Shown: positions 16,994 through 25,806, counted from the stretch's first letter. The stretch: DNA of 37,724 bases from an uncultured Bacteroidota bacterium (GCA_903853805.1 CAINUN010000033.1:1-37724); one strand, 5' to 3'. Made by a program: numbers and translations. The notes: generated by a model from the letters alone, not told the origin.

Positions 16994-18172
16994 ATGACTT
17001 CAGAAAATCAATTTCGTAATTTCTTTCTTCTTCGCAACGATATTACTTATCTCAATTTTGGCAGCTTTGGGGCTTGCTTAAAACCTGTTTTCGAAAAATA
17101 CCAACAACTTCAACTTGAGCTTGAAGAAGAGCCTGCACAGTTTATGACTGTCATTGGTTTTCAATACTTACAGAAAGCAAGAGAAGCATTGGGCATGTAC
17201 ATCAATTGCAATGCCGATGATCTAGTATATGTCACCAACCCTTCTTATGCTGTCAATATCATTGCCAATAGTTTTTCTTTGAGTGCAGGAGATGAAATTC
17301 TTACTACCGATCTTGAATATGGTGCCTGCGATAAAGCTTGGAGTTATTATTGTCAAAAAGTAGGAGCCATATTTCGCCGTCAACCTATTTCATTGCCTCT
17401 TGTTTCAAAAGAAAATTTTGTTGATGAATTTTTTAAAGGGCTCAATCCTAAAACTAAAATGGTTTTCATTAGCCACATCACAAGCAGTACCGCTCTTCGA
17501 TTGCCCGTTGAAGAAATTTGTAAGAAAGCCAAGGAATTAGGGCTCATTACCTTTGTTGATGGTGCTCATGCCCCTGGTCACATCCCGATAGATCTTCAAT
17601 CATTGCAAGCAGATATTTATACGGGTGCTTGTCATAAATGGATGATGACCCCTAAAGGCAGCTCGTTTCTTTATGTGAAAAAGGAATTACAACATTTGTT
17701 CGACCCCTTGATCATTAGTTGGGGATATGACGCACAACCACCTTTCATGTCTCATTCTTCCTTTCTTGATTATCATCAAATTCAAGGCACGCGCGATTTC
17801 ACCGCTTTTCTTACCATTCCTTCTGCAATTGAATTTATGCAGCAAAATGACTGGATTCAGGTTGCAGCCAAGTGTCGTCACCTCAATGAAATGAACATCA
17901 AACATCTCAGTGATTTATTACACACACAACCTTTGGCTCCTGTGAATGATGATTTTTATGTGCAAATGTGTAGCACACCCATTAAAGCAGCAGATCCCAT
18001 GAAACTGCAACGGCTTTTGTTTGAAAACTACCATATCGAAATACCCATAATGAAGCATGGTAATCAAGCATTGATTCGTTATTCCATTCAGGCATTTAAT
18101 TCGCAAGAAGACTTAAATAAACTTGAAGGCGCATTAGTAGAGATTCAACGAACAACTAGTTTGATTGAATAG
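16994..18172 (+). CDS. Class V aminotransferase (isopenicillin N epimerase-like)
   Basis: A cytoplasmic PLP enzyme of the cysteine desulfurase/epimerase fold. I prefer the ATG at 16994 (MTSENQFRNFFLLRNDITYLNFGSFG, 392 aa) over a TTG at 16964 that would add a hydrophobic tail. YLNFGSFGACLKPV is the conserved N-terminal substrate/PLP loop, FVDGAHAPGHIPID carries the Asp that contacts the pyridine nitrogen and the following His, and TGACHKWMMTPKGSSFLYV holds the Schiff-base Lys (HKW). This subgroup is annotated as isopenicillin N epimerase-like, but real substrates are mostly unknown. It converges on ilvE. Confidence 0.9.
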   Translation: MTSENQFRNFFLLRNDITYLNFGSFGACLKPVFEKYQQLQLELEEEPAQFMTVIGFQYLQKAREALGMYINCNADDLVYVTNPSYAVNIIANSFSLSAGDEILTTDLEYGACDKAWSYYCQKVGAIFRRQPISLPLVSKENFVDEFFKGLNPKTKMVFISHITSSTALRLPVEEICKKAKELGLITFVDGAHAPGHIPIDLQSLQADIYTGACHKWMMTPKGSSFLYVKKELQHLFDPLIISWGYDAQPPFMSHSSFLDYHQIQGTRDFTAFLTIPSAIEFMQQNDWIQVAAKCRHLNEMNIKHLSDLLHTQPLAPVNDDFYVQMCSTPIKAADPMKLQRLLFENYHIEIPIMKHGNQALIRYSIQAFNSQEDLNKLEGALVEIQRTTSLIE

Positions 18173-18194
18173 AATAAAGGTCCTAGTCTTATTA

Positions 18195-19244
18195 TCACAA
18201 CACATCATTCCAATGATGCTTGTCTTCGTCTACTCCTTTACGAATACGATACAATGCTTGTTTCAAAGCAAACATTTGTGCATCGGCACCGGTGTAGCAG
18301 GTATATTCTTTATCGAAGATCGAAATCATTTCTACAGGTGCAACAACTGCTGCAGTTCCTGCACCAAAAGCTTCAACTTTTTTTCCGGCTTTCAAAGCTT
18401 CTTTTAGTTCATTGATACTGATTGGTCGCACTTGAATGTCGAAGTTCAGGTCCTTTGCAATGGTCAATAAAGAATCGCGTGTTACACCATCGAGAATTGT
18501 ACCCGAGAGTGGGGGAGTGACCAATGTTCCATCAATAAAAAACATAAGATTCATAGTGCCCGATTCTTCAATGAATTCATGGTGCTTGCTATCTGTCCAC
18601 ACTACTTGGTCAAAACCTTTTTCTTTTGCCAATTGAGAAGGATAGAATGAAGCGCCATAGTTTCCCCCACATTTTGCAAAACCAGTGCCGCCATCAACAG
18701 CACGGGTGTAAGTAGTTTCTACTTTTATTTTCAGTGGTTTGGAATAATATTGATGAACAGGAGTTCCCACAATAAAAAAAATGTATTCATCCGAAACCTT
18801 TACACCCAATCTTTCTTCAGATGCTATCATGAAGGGACGTAAGTATAAAGAGCCTTCTTCGTCATTCGGTATCCAATCTGTTTCTAACTGAACAAATTGA
18901 TGTAAAGCATCCATAAATAAATCCTCAGGCACTTCGGGCATACACATTCTATGCAACGATTTATTGAAACGCTCGTAGTGTTTTTCTGGTCGGAAAATAT
19001 TGATATGCCCATCCTTCATGTAAAATGCTTTCATGCCCTCAAAAACTGTCTGCCCATAATGAAGACACAAAGTCAAGGGACTCATATTGATAGAAGCAAA
19101 AGGAACAATGCGGGGGTTATTCCATTGACACTCTTTATATTCTGTGATAAACATGTGGTCGGTTGGCATTACACCAAATGGTGCAGATTGAGTATCAACC
19201 GACGATTTTTTTTCTTGAGTTTGAATGGATATTGAGTAGGACAT
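18195..19244 (-). CDS. ilvE: Branched-chain amino acid aminotransferase
   Basis: A PLP enzyme (fold type IV) that interconverts Leu, Ile and Val with their 2-oxo acids. At 349 aa it is the long BCAT type. Key segments are YGQTVFEGMKAFY (about 64-76), LYLRPFMIASEERLGV (about 127-142), GTGFAKCGGNYGASFYPS with the PLP-binding Lys, the EESGTMNLMFF segment whose Glu is part of the active site, and LDGVTRDSLL. It is 22 bases downstream of an EamA exporter gene in the same direction, a likely operon, and so may be tied to export or balance of amino acids. Confidence 0.95.
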   Translation of the reverse strand: MSYSISIQTQEKKSSVDTQSAPFGVMPTDHMFITEYKECQWNNPRIVPFASINMSPLTLCLHYGQTVFEGMKAFYMKDGHINIFRPEKHYERFNKSLHRMCMPEVPEDLFMDALHQFVQLETDWIPNDEEGSLYLRPFMIASEERLGVKVSDEYIFFIVGTPVHQYYSKPLKIKVETTYTRAVDGGTGFAKCGGNYGASFYPSQLAKEKGFDQVVWTDSKHHEFIEESGTMNLMFFIDGTLVTPPLSGTILDGVTRDSLLTIAKDLNFDIQVRPISINELKEALKAGKKVEAFGAGTAAVVAPVEMISIFDKEYTCYTGADAQMFALKQALYRIRKGVDEDKHHWNDVL

Positions 19245-19265
19245 AGAACTGATTTATTTTTCTTG

Positions 19266-20183
19266 TTAATTAGAAGAGGAAATGGCTTTTTGATGTTGAA
19301 GTTTGTACCCGTAATTTACTATATAAACACCAGTAACAATGGTGATGAAAGCAATAACTGTAAACCAATTGAGTGGTTCATTGAGTATAAAATATCCCAA
19401 CACAACTGCTACAAGAGGATTGACATAAGCATACAAAGCAACAACGCCAACCGGCAATTCTTTAAGTGCATACATATAAGCACTATAAGCAAGCACAGAA
19501 CCAAATAAGATGAGATATGCTAGCGAACCAATCACTTCTTTCTGAAAGAAATGAAGATTGTGATAGTCGTCAATAAAAGGGCTACAAACAAAGAGCATGG
19601 AACCTCCGAAAAATAATTGCAAACCAGAGTTAAAAAGAGGATTGATGTGAGCTGCTTTTTTCTTGTTGATAATACTTCCTAAGGACCAACTTGTTGTAGC
19701 AACAAGCGTAGCAATAGCTCCAAGTAAATATGCCTTGTTTGAGATGTTGCCAATATCATTTCTAAAGATCAATGCAACACCTAAAAAACCCAACATCATT
19801 CCAATGGAAATTTGAAGATTTATTTTTTCTTTTTTAGAAATCACAAGATTGATGAGCACACTTACAATAGGCATCAAAGAGCAAATCAATGCAGCAACGC
19901 CACTTGGTATGTGCATCTCTCCCCATGAAACTAAACCGTTGCCAACCGTTATTAGCAGAAAACCTACAAGAGCTTGATGCATAAGATTTGATTTTGAAAG
20001 GTCAATTCGTTTACTCATCAAAAAACCTGATGTCATAATAATGATACCAGAAAGTACTTGTCGAATACCTGCAAACAAAAAGGATGGACAATGAAGTACA
20101 GCAATTCTAATGACTAGATAGGTTGTTCCCCAAACGATGCAAATGAAGAATAAGGCTAAGTAGGCTTTGGTGTTAGTATTCAT
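19266..20183 (-). CDS. EamA/DMT-family amino-acid or metabolite exporter
   Basis: A 305-aa inner-membrane protein with ten hydrophobic helices in two EamA halves. WGTTYLVIRIAV at the start and SWGEMHIPSGVAALI near the end of the first half are typical, as is GSVLAYSAYMYALKELPVGVVALYAYVNPLVA in pieces in the second half. It is co-directional with ilvE and divergent from a MocR-type regulator 105 bases away, a common pairing in which the regulator controls the exporter. The intergenic region holds two similar words, TTTGACAAAAA and TTTGCAAAAAA, about 18 bases apart, a possible direct-repeat operator. Substrate unknown; an amino acid is the best guess. Confidence 0.9.
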   Translation of the reverse strand: MNTNTKAYLALFFICIVWGTTYLVIRIAVLHCPSFLFAGIRQVLSGIIIMTSGFLMSKRIDLSKSNLMHQALVGFLLITVGNGLVSWGEMHIPSGVAALICSLMPIVSVLINLVISKKEKINLQISIGMMLGFLGVALIFRNDIGNISNKAYLLGAIATLVATTSWSLGSIINKKKAAHINPLFNSGLQLFFGGSMLFVCSPFIDDYHNLHFFQKEVIGSLAYLILFGSVLAYSAYMYALKELPVGVVALYAYVNPLVAVVLGYFILNEPLNWFTVIAFITIVTGVYIVNYGYKLQHQKAISSSN

Positions 20184-20288
20184 GTGATTGAAAAAGACGT
20201 AGTGGAATGATTTGACAAAAATGCTTTCTTTGCAAAAAACAAAACAGATACAATTTTCGATTTATTAACCATAACAGTTTGAAATTCT

Positions 20289-21725
20289 ATGCCTGTTTCA
20301 AAAGCAAAAAACGAACATCTTTATCTCAGTATTGCAGATCAAATTGAGAAGCAAATAATGGATGAAGTACTTGGTATTGGCGATAAACTACCCTCAGTTA
20401 GAAACTTAGGTTTGCACCATAACATTAGTGTTACCACTGCTCTTCAAGCTTATTATCATTTAGAAGGGAAAGGCTTGATTGAGTCAAGACCACAGTCGGG
20501 TTATTATGTGCGTTTCAGCCCTACAAAATTTCCTGAAAGACCAGAGAAAAGCAAAGCAGGTTTTGTTCGTCAAACCAAAAATGTAGATGCTATAATTTCA
20601 GAGGTTTATGATGATTGGGACGATCAACGAATTACTCGTTTTTCGTTAAGCGTTCCTTCTCCTGAAATGCTACCACTTGCTGCTTTAAACAAAGCCATGT
20701 TGCAAGCAGTAAGAGATTTACCTGCAAGTGGAACTTCTTATGAGCCGGTTAAAGGAAACCCTGTTTTAAGAAGACAAATTGCACGTTGGGCATTGAATTG
20801 GGAAGGAAGATTAAACGAGAATGATTTGATAACAACTGCAGGTTGCATGAATGCTATTTCTTATTGTTTAATGGCATTGACAAAACGTGGTGATACCATC
20901 GCAGTGGAAAGCCCTGCATATTTTGGAACGCTTCGTTTGTTAAATAGTCTCGGTCTTAGAGTATTAGAATTGCCAACACACCCGGATACAGGCGTTGATC
21001 CTGATGATGTAAAAACTGCCTTGAAAAAATACGATCTTAAAGCTTGTTTGTTTGTAACTAATTTCAGTAATCCACTTGGTTTTTGTATTCCCGATGAAAA
21101 TAAAAAAGCTTTGGTCGATTTGCTATCTTTTCATGGTATTCCTTTAATAGAAGACGATCTTTATGGTGATGTATATTTTGGAAAGAAAAGACCTAAATCT
21201 TGTAAGAGTTTTGATGAAGAAGGGAATGTTCTTTGGTGCAGTTCTATTTCTAAAACACTTGCACCTGGCTATCGTGTTGGTTGGGTTGCTCCAGGTAAAT
21301 ACTATGATCAAGTGAAACGATTGAAATTATATCACAGTATCACATCCGCAACAGTTGAGCAAATGACTATTGCCAATTTTTTAGCAGCGGGTCGTTACGA
21401 ACATCATCTTAGAAAACTAAGGCAGACACTTCATTCCAACAGCCTTCAATATATTCGTGCAATTAGAGAATATTTCCCAGAAGGAACAAAATTGACATAC
21501 CCTAAAGGCGGTTTTATTTTGTGGGTGGAACTCCCTAAAAATGTGGATACTTATGAACTATATCAAGACGCTATCTTTCACAAAATTAGCATAGCTCCGG
21601 GTGCTATGTTTTCATTACAAGACAGGTATCGAAACTGTATGAGATTAAGTTATGGAATGCCTTGGACTAACGAGTTGGATAAATCTTTAAAAAGATTAGG
21701 CACAATAGTGAAATCTTTTTGTTGA
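20289..21725 (+). CDS. MocR/PdxR-type transcription regulator (GntR-aminotransferase fusion)
   Basis: A DNA-binding regulator with an N-terminal GntR winged helix (about residues 5-78, with LGIGDKLPSVRNLGLHHNIS and GLIESRPQSGYYV) fused to a fold type I aminotransferase-like domain (about 110-478). The PLP Lys lies in SSISKTLAPGYRVGW; the NFSNPLGFCIP and EDDLYGDVYF segments that cradle PLP are present. Such proteins sense PLP or an amino-acid-PLP adduct. The length of 478 is normal. It is divergent from the EamA-ilvE pair, its likely target. A strong bidirectional terminator follows. Confidence 0.93.
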   Translation: MPVSKAKNEHLYLSIADQIEKQIMDEVLGIGDKLPSVRNLGLHHNISVTTALQAYYHLEGKGLIESRPQSGYYVRFSPTKFPERPEKSKAGFVRQTKNVDAIISEVYDDWDDQRITRFSLSVPSPEMLPLAALNKAMLQAVRDLPASGTSYEPVKGNPVLRRQIARWALNWEGRLNENDLITTAGCMNAISYCLMALTKRGDTIAVESPAYFGTLRLLNSLGLRVLELPTHPDTGVDPDDVKTALKKYDLKACLFVTNFSNPLGFCIPDENKKALVDLLSFHGIPLIEDDLYGDVYFGKKRPKSCKSFDEEGNVLWCSSISKTLAPGYRVGWVAPGKYYDQVKRLKLYHSITSATVEQMTIANFLAAGRYEHHLRKLRQTLHSNSLQYIRAIREYFPEGTKLTYPKGGFILWVELPKNVDTYELYQDAIFHKISIAPGAMFSLQDRYRNCMRLSYGMPWTNELDKSLKRLGTIVKSFC

Positions 21726-21736
21726 TGACAAAAAAA

Positions 21737-21768
21737 AACTGCCCCCGAAAGAGGCAGTTTTTTTTTAA
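21737..21768. terminator. Bidirectional intrinsic terminator
   Basis: The stem AACTGCC / GGCAGTT (21737-21743 with 21753-21759) closes a nine-base loop and is flanked by a T run on one side and an A run on the other. It can therefore stop both the regulator gene on the plus strand and the lipoprotein gene on the minus strand. Confidence 0.85.
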
Positions 21769-21778
21769 AAAGGATTTA

Positions 21779-22624
21779 TTAAGGAAGGGTAATTGAAATA
21801 GTTTGACCACCAACAGTCAATGTTGCTTGATCATCACAAATGCCATTGCCATAATTAATGATACGGATATTTTGATTTACGTTAGTTACTGCAGGGACAA
21901 TTTGAATAATACCTGCTTTTATCCAATGACATGCACGTGCTACCGTTAATGGAGAGGTAATGCTAGCTGTAAAACTGTTGCCATTTGGTTTGTTTAAATA
22001 GGAAGATCCTGAAATTTCGTAAACATCATCTGCTCTTGAAATTGTTGAATCACCAGAAATCCAAGTACGAGTTCGGTCACAACCCCAAGTGCGAATTGCG
22101 CCATTTGCAAAAGTTAATGTATCGTTGGCTAAAACATGAAAGTAGATATTGCCATTGTTATTGTACCCGTTATTAGTCACTGTTTTATAACCTTTCACTG
22201 AATTATTGTTTACATAATAATCATTAAAAGTAATGGTGTGAACAGAACCGCTATCAACATAATGTCCTTGATAGGTTACTACTATTTTACCATGACGATA
22301 GCGACCATCTGCACACAAGCAATTAACAGGTCCGAAATCAATTGTCAACACATGAGGAACTGAAACAGTATCATGAGTAACAGAAGCACATCCACTTAAG
22401 ATTGTATTATCGCTTCCACCTTTTAGATAACCTACTGCATTTGTTGCGGCTGCTTCATCAGCAATGTTTTGAACATCGTTAGAAATTTGTTCAGCCTTTG
22501 CGTTGTCTTCTCCAAATCCACCTTCATCAAGTGCGGTTGATTTGCCAACACCTTTTTGGCAAGAGTAAATCAATAAAGAAGCACTAATCAAAATGCTTGT
22601 ACCTAATAAGAGTTTCTTAATCAT
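21779..22624 (-). CDS. Hypothetical lipoprotein, 281 aa
   Basis: The family is not recognised. The N-terminus MIKKLLLGTSILISASLLIYSCQKG is a lipoprotein signal with a likely lipidated Cys at residue 22. An acidic, Ala-rich segment follows, then a long beta-rich part with a repeated pattern of TITFNDYYVN, KTVTNNGYNN and VYEISGSSYLN strands and several Thr/Ser/Asn stretches. Two Cys in VNCLCADGRYRHG suggest a disulfide or a metal site. It is probably an outer-membrane or surface lipoprotein. The gene stands alone; a perfect dyad, GACTTA-GTT-TAAGTC, lies at 22646-22660 just upstream of the start. Confidence 0.75.
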   Translation of the reverse strand: MIKKLLLGTSILISASLLIYSCQKGVGKSTALDEGGFGEDNAKAEQISNDVQNIADEAAATNAVGYLKGGSDNTILSGCASVTHDTVSVPHVLTIDFGPVNCLCADGRYRHGKIVVTYQGHYVDSGSVHTITFNDYYVNNNSVKGYKTVTNNGYNNNGNIYFHVLANDTLTFANGAIRTWGCDRTRTWISGDSTISRADDVYEISGSSYLNKPNGNSFTASITSPLTVARACHWIKAGIIQIVPAVTNVNQNIRIINYGNGICDDQATLTVGGQTISITLP

Positions 22625-22968
22625 AATTTTTGAGTTTGAGTTTAAGACTTAGTTTAAGTCCAAAAGTTTAACCAATGAAAATTTAGGGCTGTTAAGATAA
22701 ATTGAAAAATGGAATTGTAGTTTTTTTTTTGAAAAAACCTAAATATGCGCACACATTTTTTAAGAAAACCCCTTTATAGGCTTCAATTTTTAAGTTTTTT
22801 TGAATTTTTTTCCACGAAAAGAAAAAAAACATTGAATTATTCAATAGAGTTTCTACATTTAGCTTGCATTTGATTTCGCTTCTAAGATCACTCTTAAAAA
22901 AGAAGTAATCGTGAATGAAAAGCAAAGCTGAATTATACTAATTTTACGAAACCATTAAATTGTTAATT
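22625..22968. other. Intergenic region without a supportable gene
   Basis: A 344-base, very AT-rich gap between divergent genes. It holds the dyad at 22646-22660, long T and A runs (22720-22740 and 22791-22832) and no convincing ORF. A promoter for the SWIB gene is expected at its right end; the word TAATTTTA at 22939-22946 is close to the minus-7 consensus. Confidence 0.5.
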
Positions 22969-23385
22969 ATGGCAAAAGCAGAAAAAAAAGCAGCACCTGT
23001 AAAGGCTGCACCAGCAAAAAAAGCAGCACCTGTAAAGAAAGCTGCACCAGCAAAAAAAGCAGCACCTGAAAAGAAAGCTGCGCCGGCAAAAAAAGCAGTA
23101 GCAAAGAAAGAAGCAGCGCCGAAGGTGAAAAGAAAACCTAATGCAGCTTTCATGGCACCATTAAAAGTGAGTGCAACTATGGCGAAAGTTATTGGTAGTA
23201 CACCAATGCCAAGAACTGAAATCGTGAAAAAAGTTTGGGAGTACATTAAGAAGCATGGTCTTCAAGATAAGGCTAACAAACGCATGATTAACGCCGATGC
23301 TACTTTGAAAGAAGTATTCGAAGGAAAAACACAGGTTTCAATGTTCGACCTGGCTAAAATTGTAAACAGCCACGTTCAGAAATAA
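22969..23385 (+). CDS. SWIB/MDM2-domain protein with histone H1-like tail
   Basis: A small basic, probably nucleoid-associated protein of 138 aa. Residues 1-56 are a Lys/Ala/Pro-rich tail built on a six-residue unit (KKAAPV or KKAAPA) repeated about seven times, as in the C-terminal tail of histone H1. Residues about 62-138 form a SWIB domain, with APLKVSATMAKVIG, MPRTEIVKKVWEYIKKHGLQD and MINADATLKEVF. SWIB domains occur in eukaryotic chromatin remodelers and in Chlamydia and some other bacteria. I start at the ATG at 22969 (MAKAEKK) rather than the TTG at 22960. The gene is monocistronic, with its own terminator. Binding to DNA is inferred from the tail, not shown. Confidence 0.92.
   Translation: MAKAEKKAAPVKAAPAKKAAPVKKAAPAKKAAPEKKAAPAKKAVAKKEAAPKVKRKPNAAFMAPLKVSATMAKVIGSTPMPRTEIVKKVWEYIKKHGLQDKANKRMINADATLKEVFEGKTQVSMFDLAKIVNSHVQK
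23006..23108 (+). repeat. 36-bp tandem repeat inside the SWIB gene
   Basis: The Lys-Ala-Pro tail is encoded by about three copies of a 36-bp unit (two six-codon subunits, one ending GTA or GAA and the other GCA). The first copy is three bases short, losing one Lys codon. Length variation between strains by slippage is likely. Confidence 0.7.
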
Positions 23386-23405
23386 GTTCTCTGAATCGAA
23401 AATAT

Positions 23406-23438
23406 AAACAGCCTCTAGAATGAGGCTGTTTTATTTTT
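23406..23438 (+). terminator. Intrinsic terminator of the SWIB gene
   Basis: The ten-base perfect stem AAACAGCCTC / GAGGCTGTTT (23406-23415 with 23422-23431), loop TAGAAT, is followed by TTATTTTTT. It lies 20 bases after the SWIB stop; the convergent lgt-like gene ends just beyond it and may also use it. Confidence 0.85.
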
Positions 23439-23457
23439 TAGTAGAATGATTGCTCAA

Positions 23458-24768
23458 TTATTGTGACTCAAGATTATTATTAACGCCTTCAATTTTCTTT
23501 CTTGAAAACAATATCAAACCAACTCCTAATAGCAATAATCCTATTGAAATAATTTCTGCTTGAGTTGGGTGAATGAAACCCCAATTATACTTATAGTTCA
23601 CACGTATTTTTTCTACAAAAAATCTTTCAAGTCCACTAAAGATTAAGTACCAACCAAATAGATGATAAGCATACTTCATCTTCTTTCTCATAGCCCACAA
23701 TACAAAGAACAAAAGAATACAAGCAATTGCTTCAAAAAGTGGTGTAGGGAAAACGCCAACAGGTAATACTGCATTATAATTGCCAATGCTGCCTGTCAAC
23801 AACATGCCTTCGTTGTTTACATTGTTTGGATAATTCATTGCAAATAGCCAATCCGGTAACCATTTTGGTGCTAACTGATAAATATGCGGAATCTTATCAA
23901 CTCCACCATACTGCTGTGCCATCATGCCCATGTATTCAGGACTATTGTGTAAGGCTGCAATAAACTCTTTAGGTTTTGCAACTGCTAAGTTGCCGTTGGT
24001 TTGAGTAACGTAAGCACTGTTGAAAATACCCCAATCACCATCACCTGCAAGCTGACAGCCAATTCTTCCAATTCCATAAGCGATGATCATGGCAGGTCCA
24101 AAAGAATCAAGAAGATGTGGAATGGAAATTTTGTGTTTACGTGCATAGATTAGAATGACAATGCCTGCAGTAATCAAACCACCATAAAATGTTAGTCCTG
24201 ATGAAGAAATCAAATTGGCTATGGGGTTCTTTATAAAGTCGTCCCATGTTTCAAAAGCGTTGAATAGCTTGGCGCCACCAATTCCTGCAATCATTGCTGC
24301 CACTACAAACTCAGAAATGCGATGATGTGGGTAAGTTGCAACTGAAATCGTTTTTGGTTCAGGTAATTCTTCTTTTTTCTTCTCACTATACTTCATGTAA
24401 GTCATGATGCCTGCAAATACAATTCCTACAAGAAAATTTCCTTCAATAGAAAAAAGATAGCCCATAGGATTGGGTCCAATACTTTCCCAATTACCAAAGA
24501 ATCCACCAAGTTTATGTCCTAATAAAAAGCCAATAATTGCTGACCATAATAACTCATTTGGTGTAGCGGGTTTTCCAACTTCTATTGTGGAAATAGTAGG
24601 TTGAAACAGACCCATTTTTTCTTTTCGTTTCAAATCTGCCACTAGCACATATGCGGCGGCCATAAAACCAAGTGCAACAAAAAGACCGAAAGTTTTAAAT
24701 AGGCTCAACCAACCGGGAGCATCAATACCTAATAATTTTTGAACTAGAACTTGAAAGTCTGGGTACAT
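23458..24768 (-). CDS. lgt: Lgt-family protein (prolipoprotein diacylglyceryl transferase-like)
   Basis: Lgt transfers diacylglyceryl from phosphatidylglycerol to the Cys of prolipoproteins in the inner membrane. This 436-aa protein has about seven to nine hydrophobic helices and is much longer than the usual 260-290. The signature appears as YGIGRIGCQLAGDGDWG at 231-247 (Arg kept, but the usual Asn after GRIG is Cys). The essential His of the family's FHGG motif is Tyr here (TFYGG near 193-197). The C-terminal Arg in GLERFFVEKIR is kept. An extra 60-residue charged section and a soluble loop at 250-330 explain the length. It lies 28 bases downstream of a nucleoside phosphorylase gene. It may be a divergent enzyme or a paralog with a changed function; the name is a family assignment. 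Confidence 0.8.
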   Translation of the reverse strand: MYPDFQVLVQKLLGIDAPGWLSLFKTFGLFVALGFMAAAYVLVADLKRKEKMGLFQPTISTIEVGKPATPNELLWSAIIGFLLGHKLGGFFGNWESIGPNPMGYLFSIEGNFLVGIVFAGIMTYMKYSEKKKEELPEPKTISVATYPHHRISEFVVAAMIAGIGGAKLFNAFETWDDFIKNPIANLISSSGLTFYGGLITAGIVILIYARKHKISIPHLLDSFGPAMIIAYGIGRIGCQLAGDGDWGIFNSAYVTQTNGNLAVAKPKEFIAALHNSPEYMGMMAQQYGGVDKIPHIYQLAPKWLPDWLFAMNYPNNVNNEGMLLTGSIGNYNAVLPVGVFPTPLFEAIACILLFFVLWAMRKKMKYAYHLFGWYLIFSGLERFFVEKIRVNYKYNWGFIHPTQAEIISIGLLLLGVGLILFSRKKIEGVNNNLESQ

Positions 24769-24796
24769 AATTTTCTGAAAGTCTGTTTATCTGTTT

Positions 24797-25675
24797 TTAT
24801 ATTTTTTCGATAATGGCAAGGGATGTACGAATCATATTGTCAATAGAGGTTGCTGCATCTTTTGAGAATGTTTTATGAACACGATTGGCGACAATAGTGT
24901 TGATGCTCATACAACGATGTCCTAGTATTTTACCAAGTCCATAAATAGCTGAAGTTTCCATTTCAAAATTAGTGACGCGATGAGTTCCGCTTCTAAAACT
25001 TGTAAGTTTATCGATTAGTTGTGGGAATGCTATTGGTCCACGCAAAACTCTTCCTTGTGGTCCATAAAATCCGGGGCATGTAACAGTGATACCGTGAACA
25101 TAAGGTGCTTCAAAATGCTTTCTCAATTCTAAAGAACCTTCCATGATATAAGGTGCTATGACTTCGTTGTGTAAGCCTGTATGTTGTTCGAAATCTTTTA
25201 GTAGTTCTTTCTCTTCTTCTGAATTGTTATGTTGGTAATAGTGAAGCAAATTGTCTAAGCCAATGCCATGAGTTGAAACTACGAAACTATCTACAGGAAT
25301 ATCGGCTTGTAATGAGCCACAAGTACCCATTCTAAATATAGAGAGCGAACGAAGTTTTTCATGTGGCAGCCTAGTTTTAAAATCTATGTTGGCAAGTGCA
25401 TCTAATTCATTCAATACTATATCAATATTGTCAGGACCAATCCCTGTACCAACAACGGTCATTCTTTTTTTGCCAATAAAGCCTGTATGAGTAACAAACT
25501 CACGGTGTTGTGCACGATGTTCTATGCTATCGAAGTATTTAGAAACTCCTTGTACTCGATCGGGGTCGCCTACTGTGATAATTGTATCTGCAAGATATTC
25601 AGGAGCAAGATCAAGATGGTAGATGTTTCCTTTAGCTGTTATAATGAGTTCAGATTCTCCAATAGGTTGTTGCAT
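24797..25675 (-). CDS. Nucleoside phosphorylase (uridine phosphorylase-like)
   Basis: A cytoplasmic PNP_UDP_1 family enzyme that splits a nucleoside with phosphate into base and ribose-1-phosphate. The phosphate loop TVGDPDRVQGVSKYFD is near 36-51, VVGTGIGPDNIDIVLNEL near 74-91, FRMGTCGSLQADIPV near 114-128, and NFEMETSAIYGLGKILGH holds the ribose-binding Met-Glu pair. At 292 aa it is at the upper end of the family range. Uridine is the most likely substrate, but the base specificity is not certain. It is upstream of the lgt-like gene on the same strand. Confidence 0.9.
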   Translation of the reverse strand: MQQPIGESELIITAKGNIYHLDLAPEYLADTIITVGDPDRVQGVSKYFDSIEHRAQHREFVTHTGFIGKKRMTVVGTGIGPDNIDIVLNELDALANIDFKTRLPHEKLRSLSIFRMGTCGSLQADIPVDSFVVSTHGIGLDNLLHYYQHNNSEEEKELLKDFEQHTGLHNEVIAPYIMEGSLELRKHFEAPYVHGITVTCPGFYGPQGRVLRGPIAFPQLIDKLTSFRSGTHRVTNFEMETSAIYGLGKILGHRCMSINTIVANRVHKTFSKDAATSIDNMIRTSLAIIEKI

Positions 25676-25693
25676 AAAAAAGATTTTTTGAAG

Positions 25694-25723
25694 TTGTAAA
25701 GAAACGATTTTTTACTACATTTG
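25694..25723 (+). promoter_or_regulatory. Promoter of tRNA-Cys
   Basis: TTG at 25694-25696, exactly 19 bases, then TACATTTG at 25716-25723: a textbook Bacteroidota housekeeping promoter. It ends 12 bases before the mature tRNA. Confidence 0.8.
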
Positions 25724-25735
25724 CACTCCTTTCAA

Positions 25736-25806
25736 GGTCGGGTGGCCGAGTGGCTAGGCAGAGCTCTGCAAAAGCTTCCACAGCGGTTCGAATCCGCTCT
25801 CGACCT
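25736..25806 (+). tRNA. tRNA-Cys (GCA)
   Basis: A full cloverleaf can be drawn. The acceptor stem is GGTCGGG with CTCGACC, the D arm GCC/GGC, the anticodon stem GAGCT/AGCTT with loop CTGCAAA (anticodon GCA), and the T arm AGCGG/CCGCT with loop TTCGAAT. The discriminator base is T, the identity base for cysteine. The 3' CCA is not encoded. It has its own promoter and terminator. Confidence 0.97.

Noticed and set aside
22692-22925. A 77-aa minus-strand ORF
   Set aside because: It is made almost entirely of Phe/Lys/Leu runs translated from T and A tracts; no start signal or domain-like pattern.
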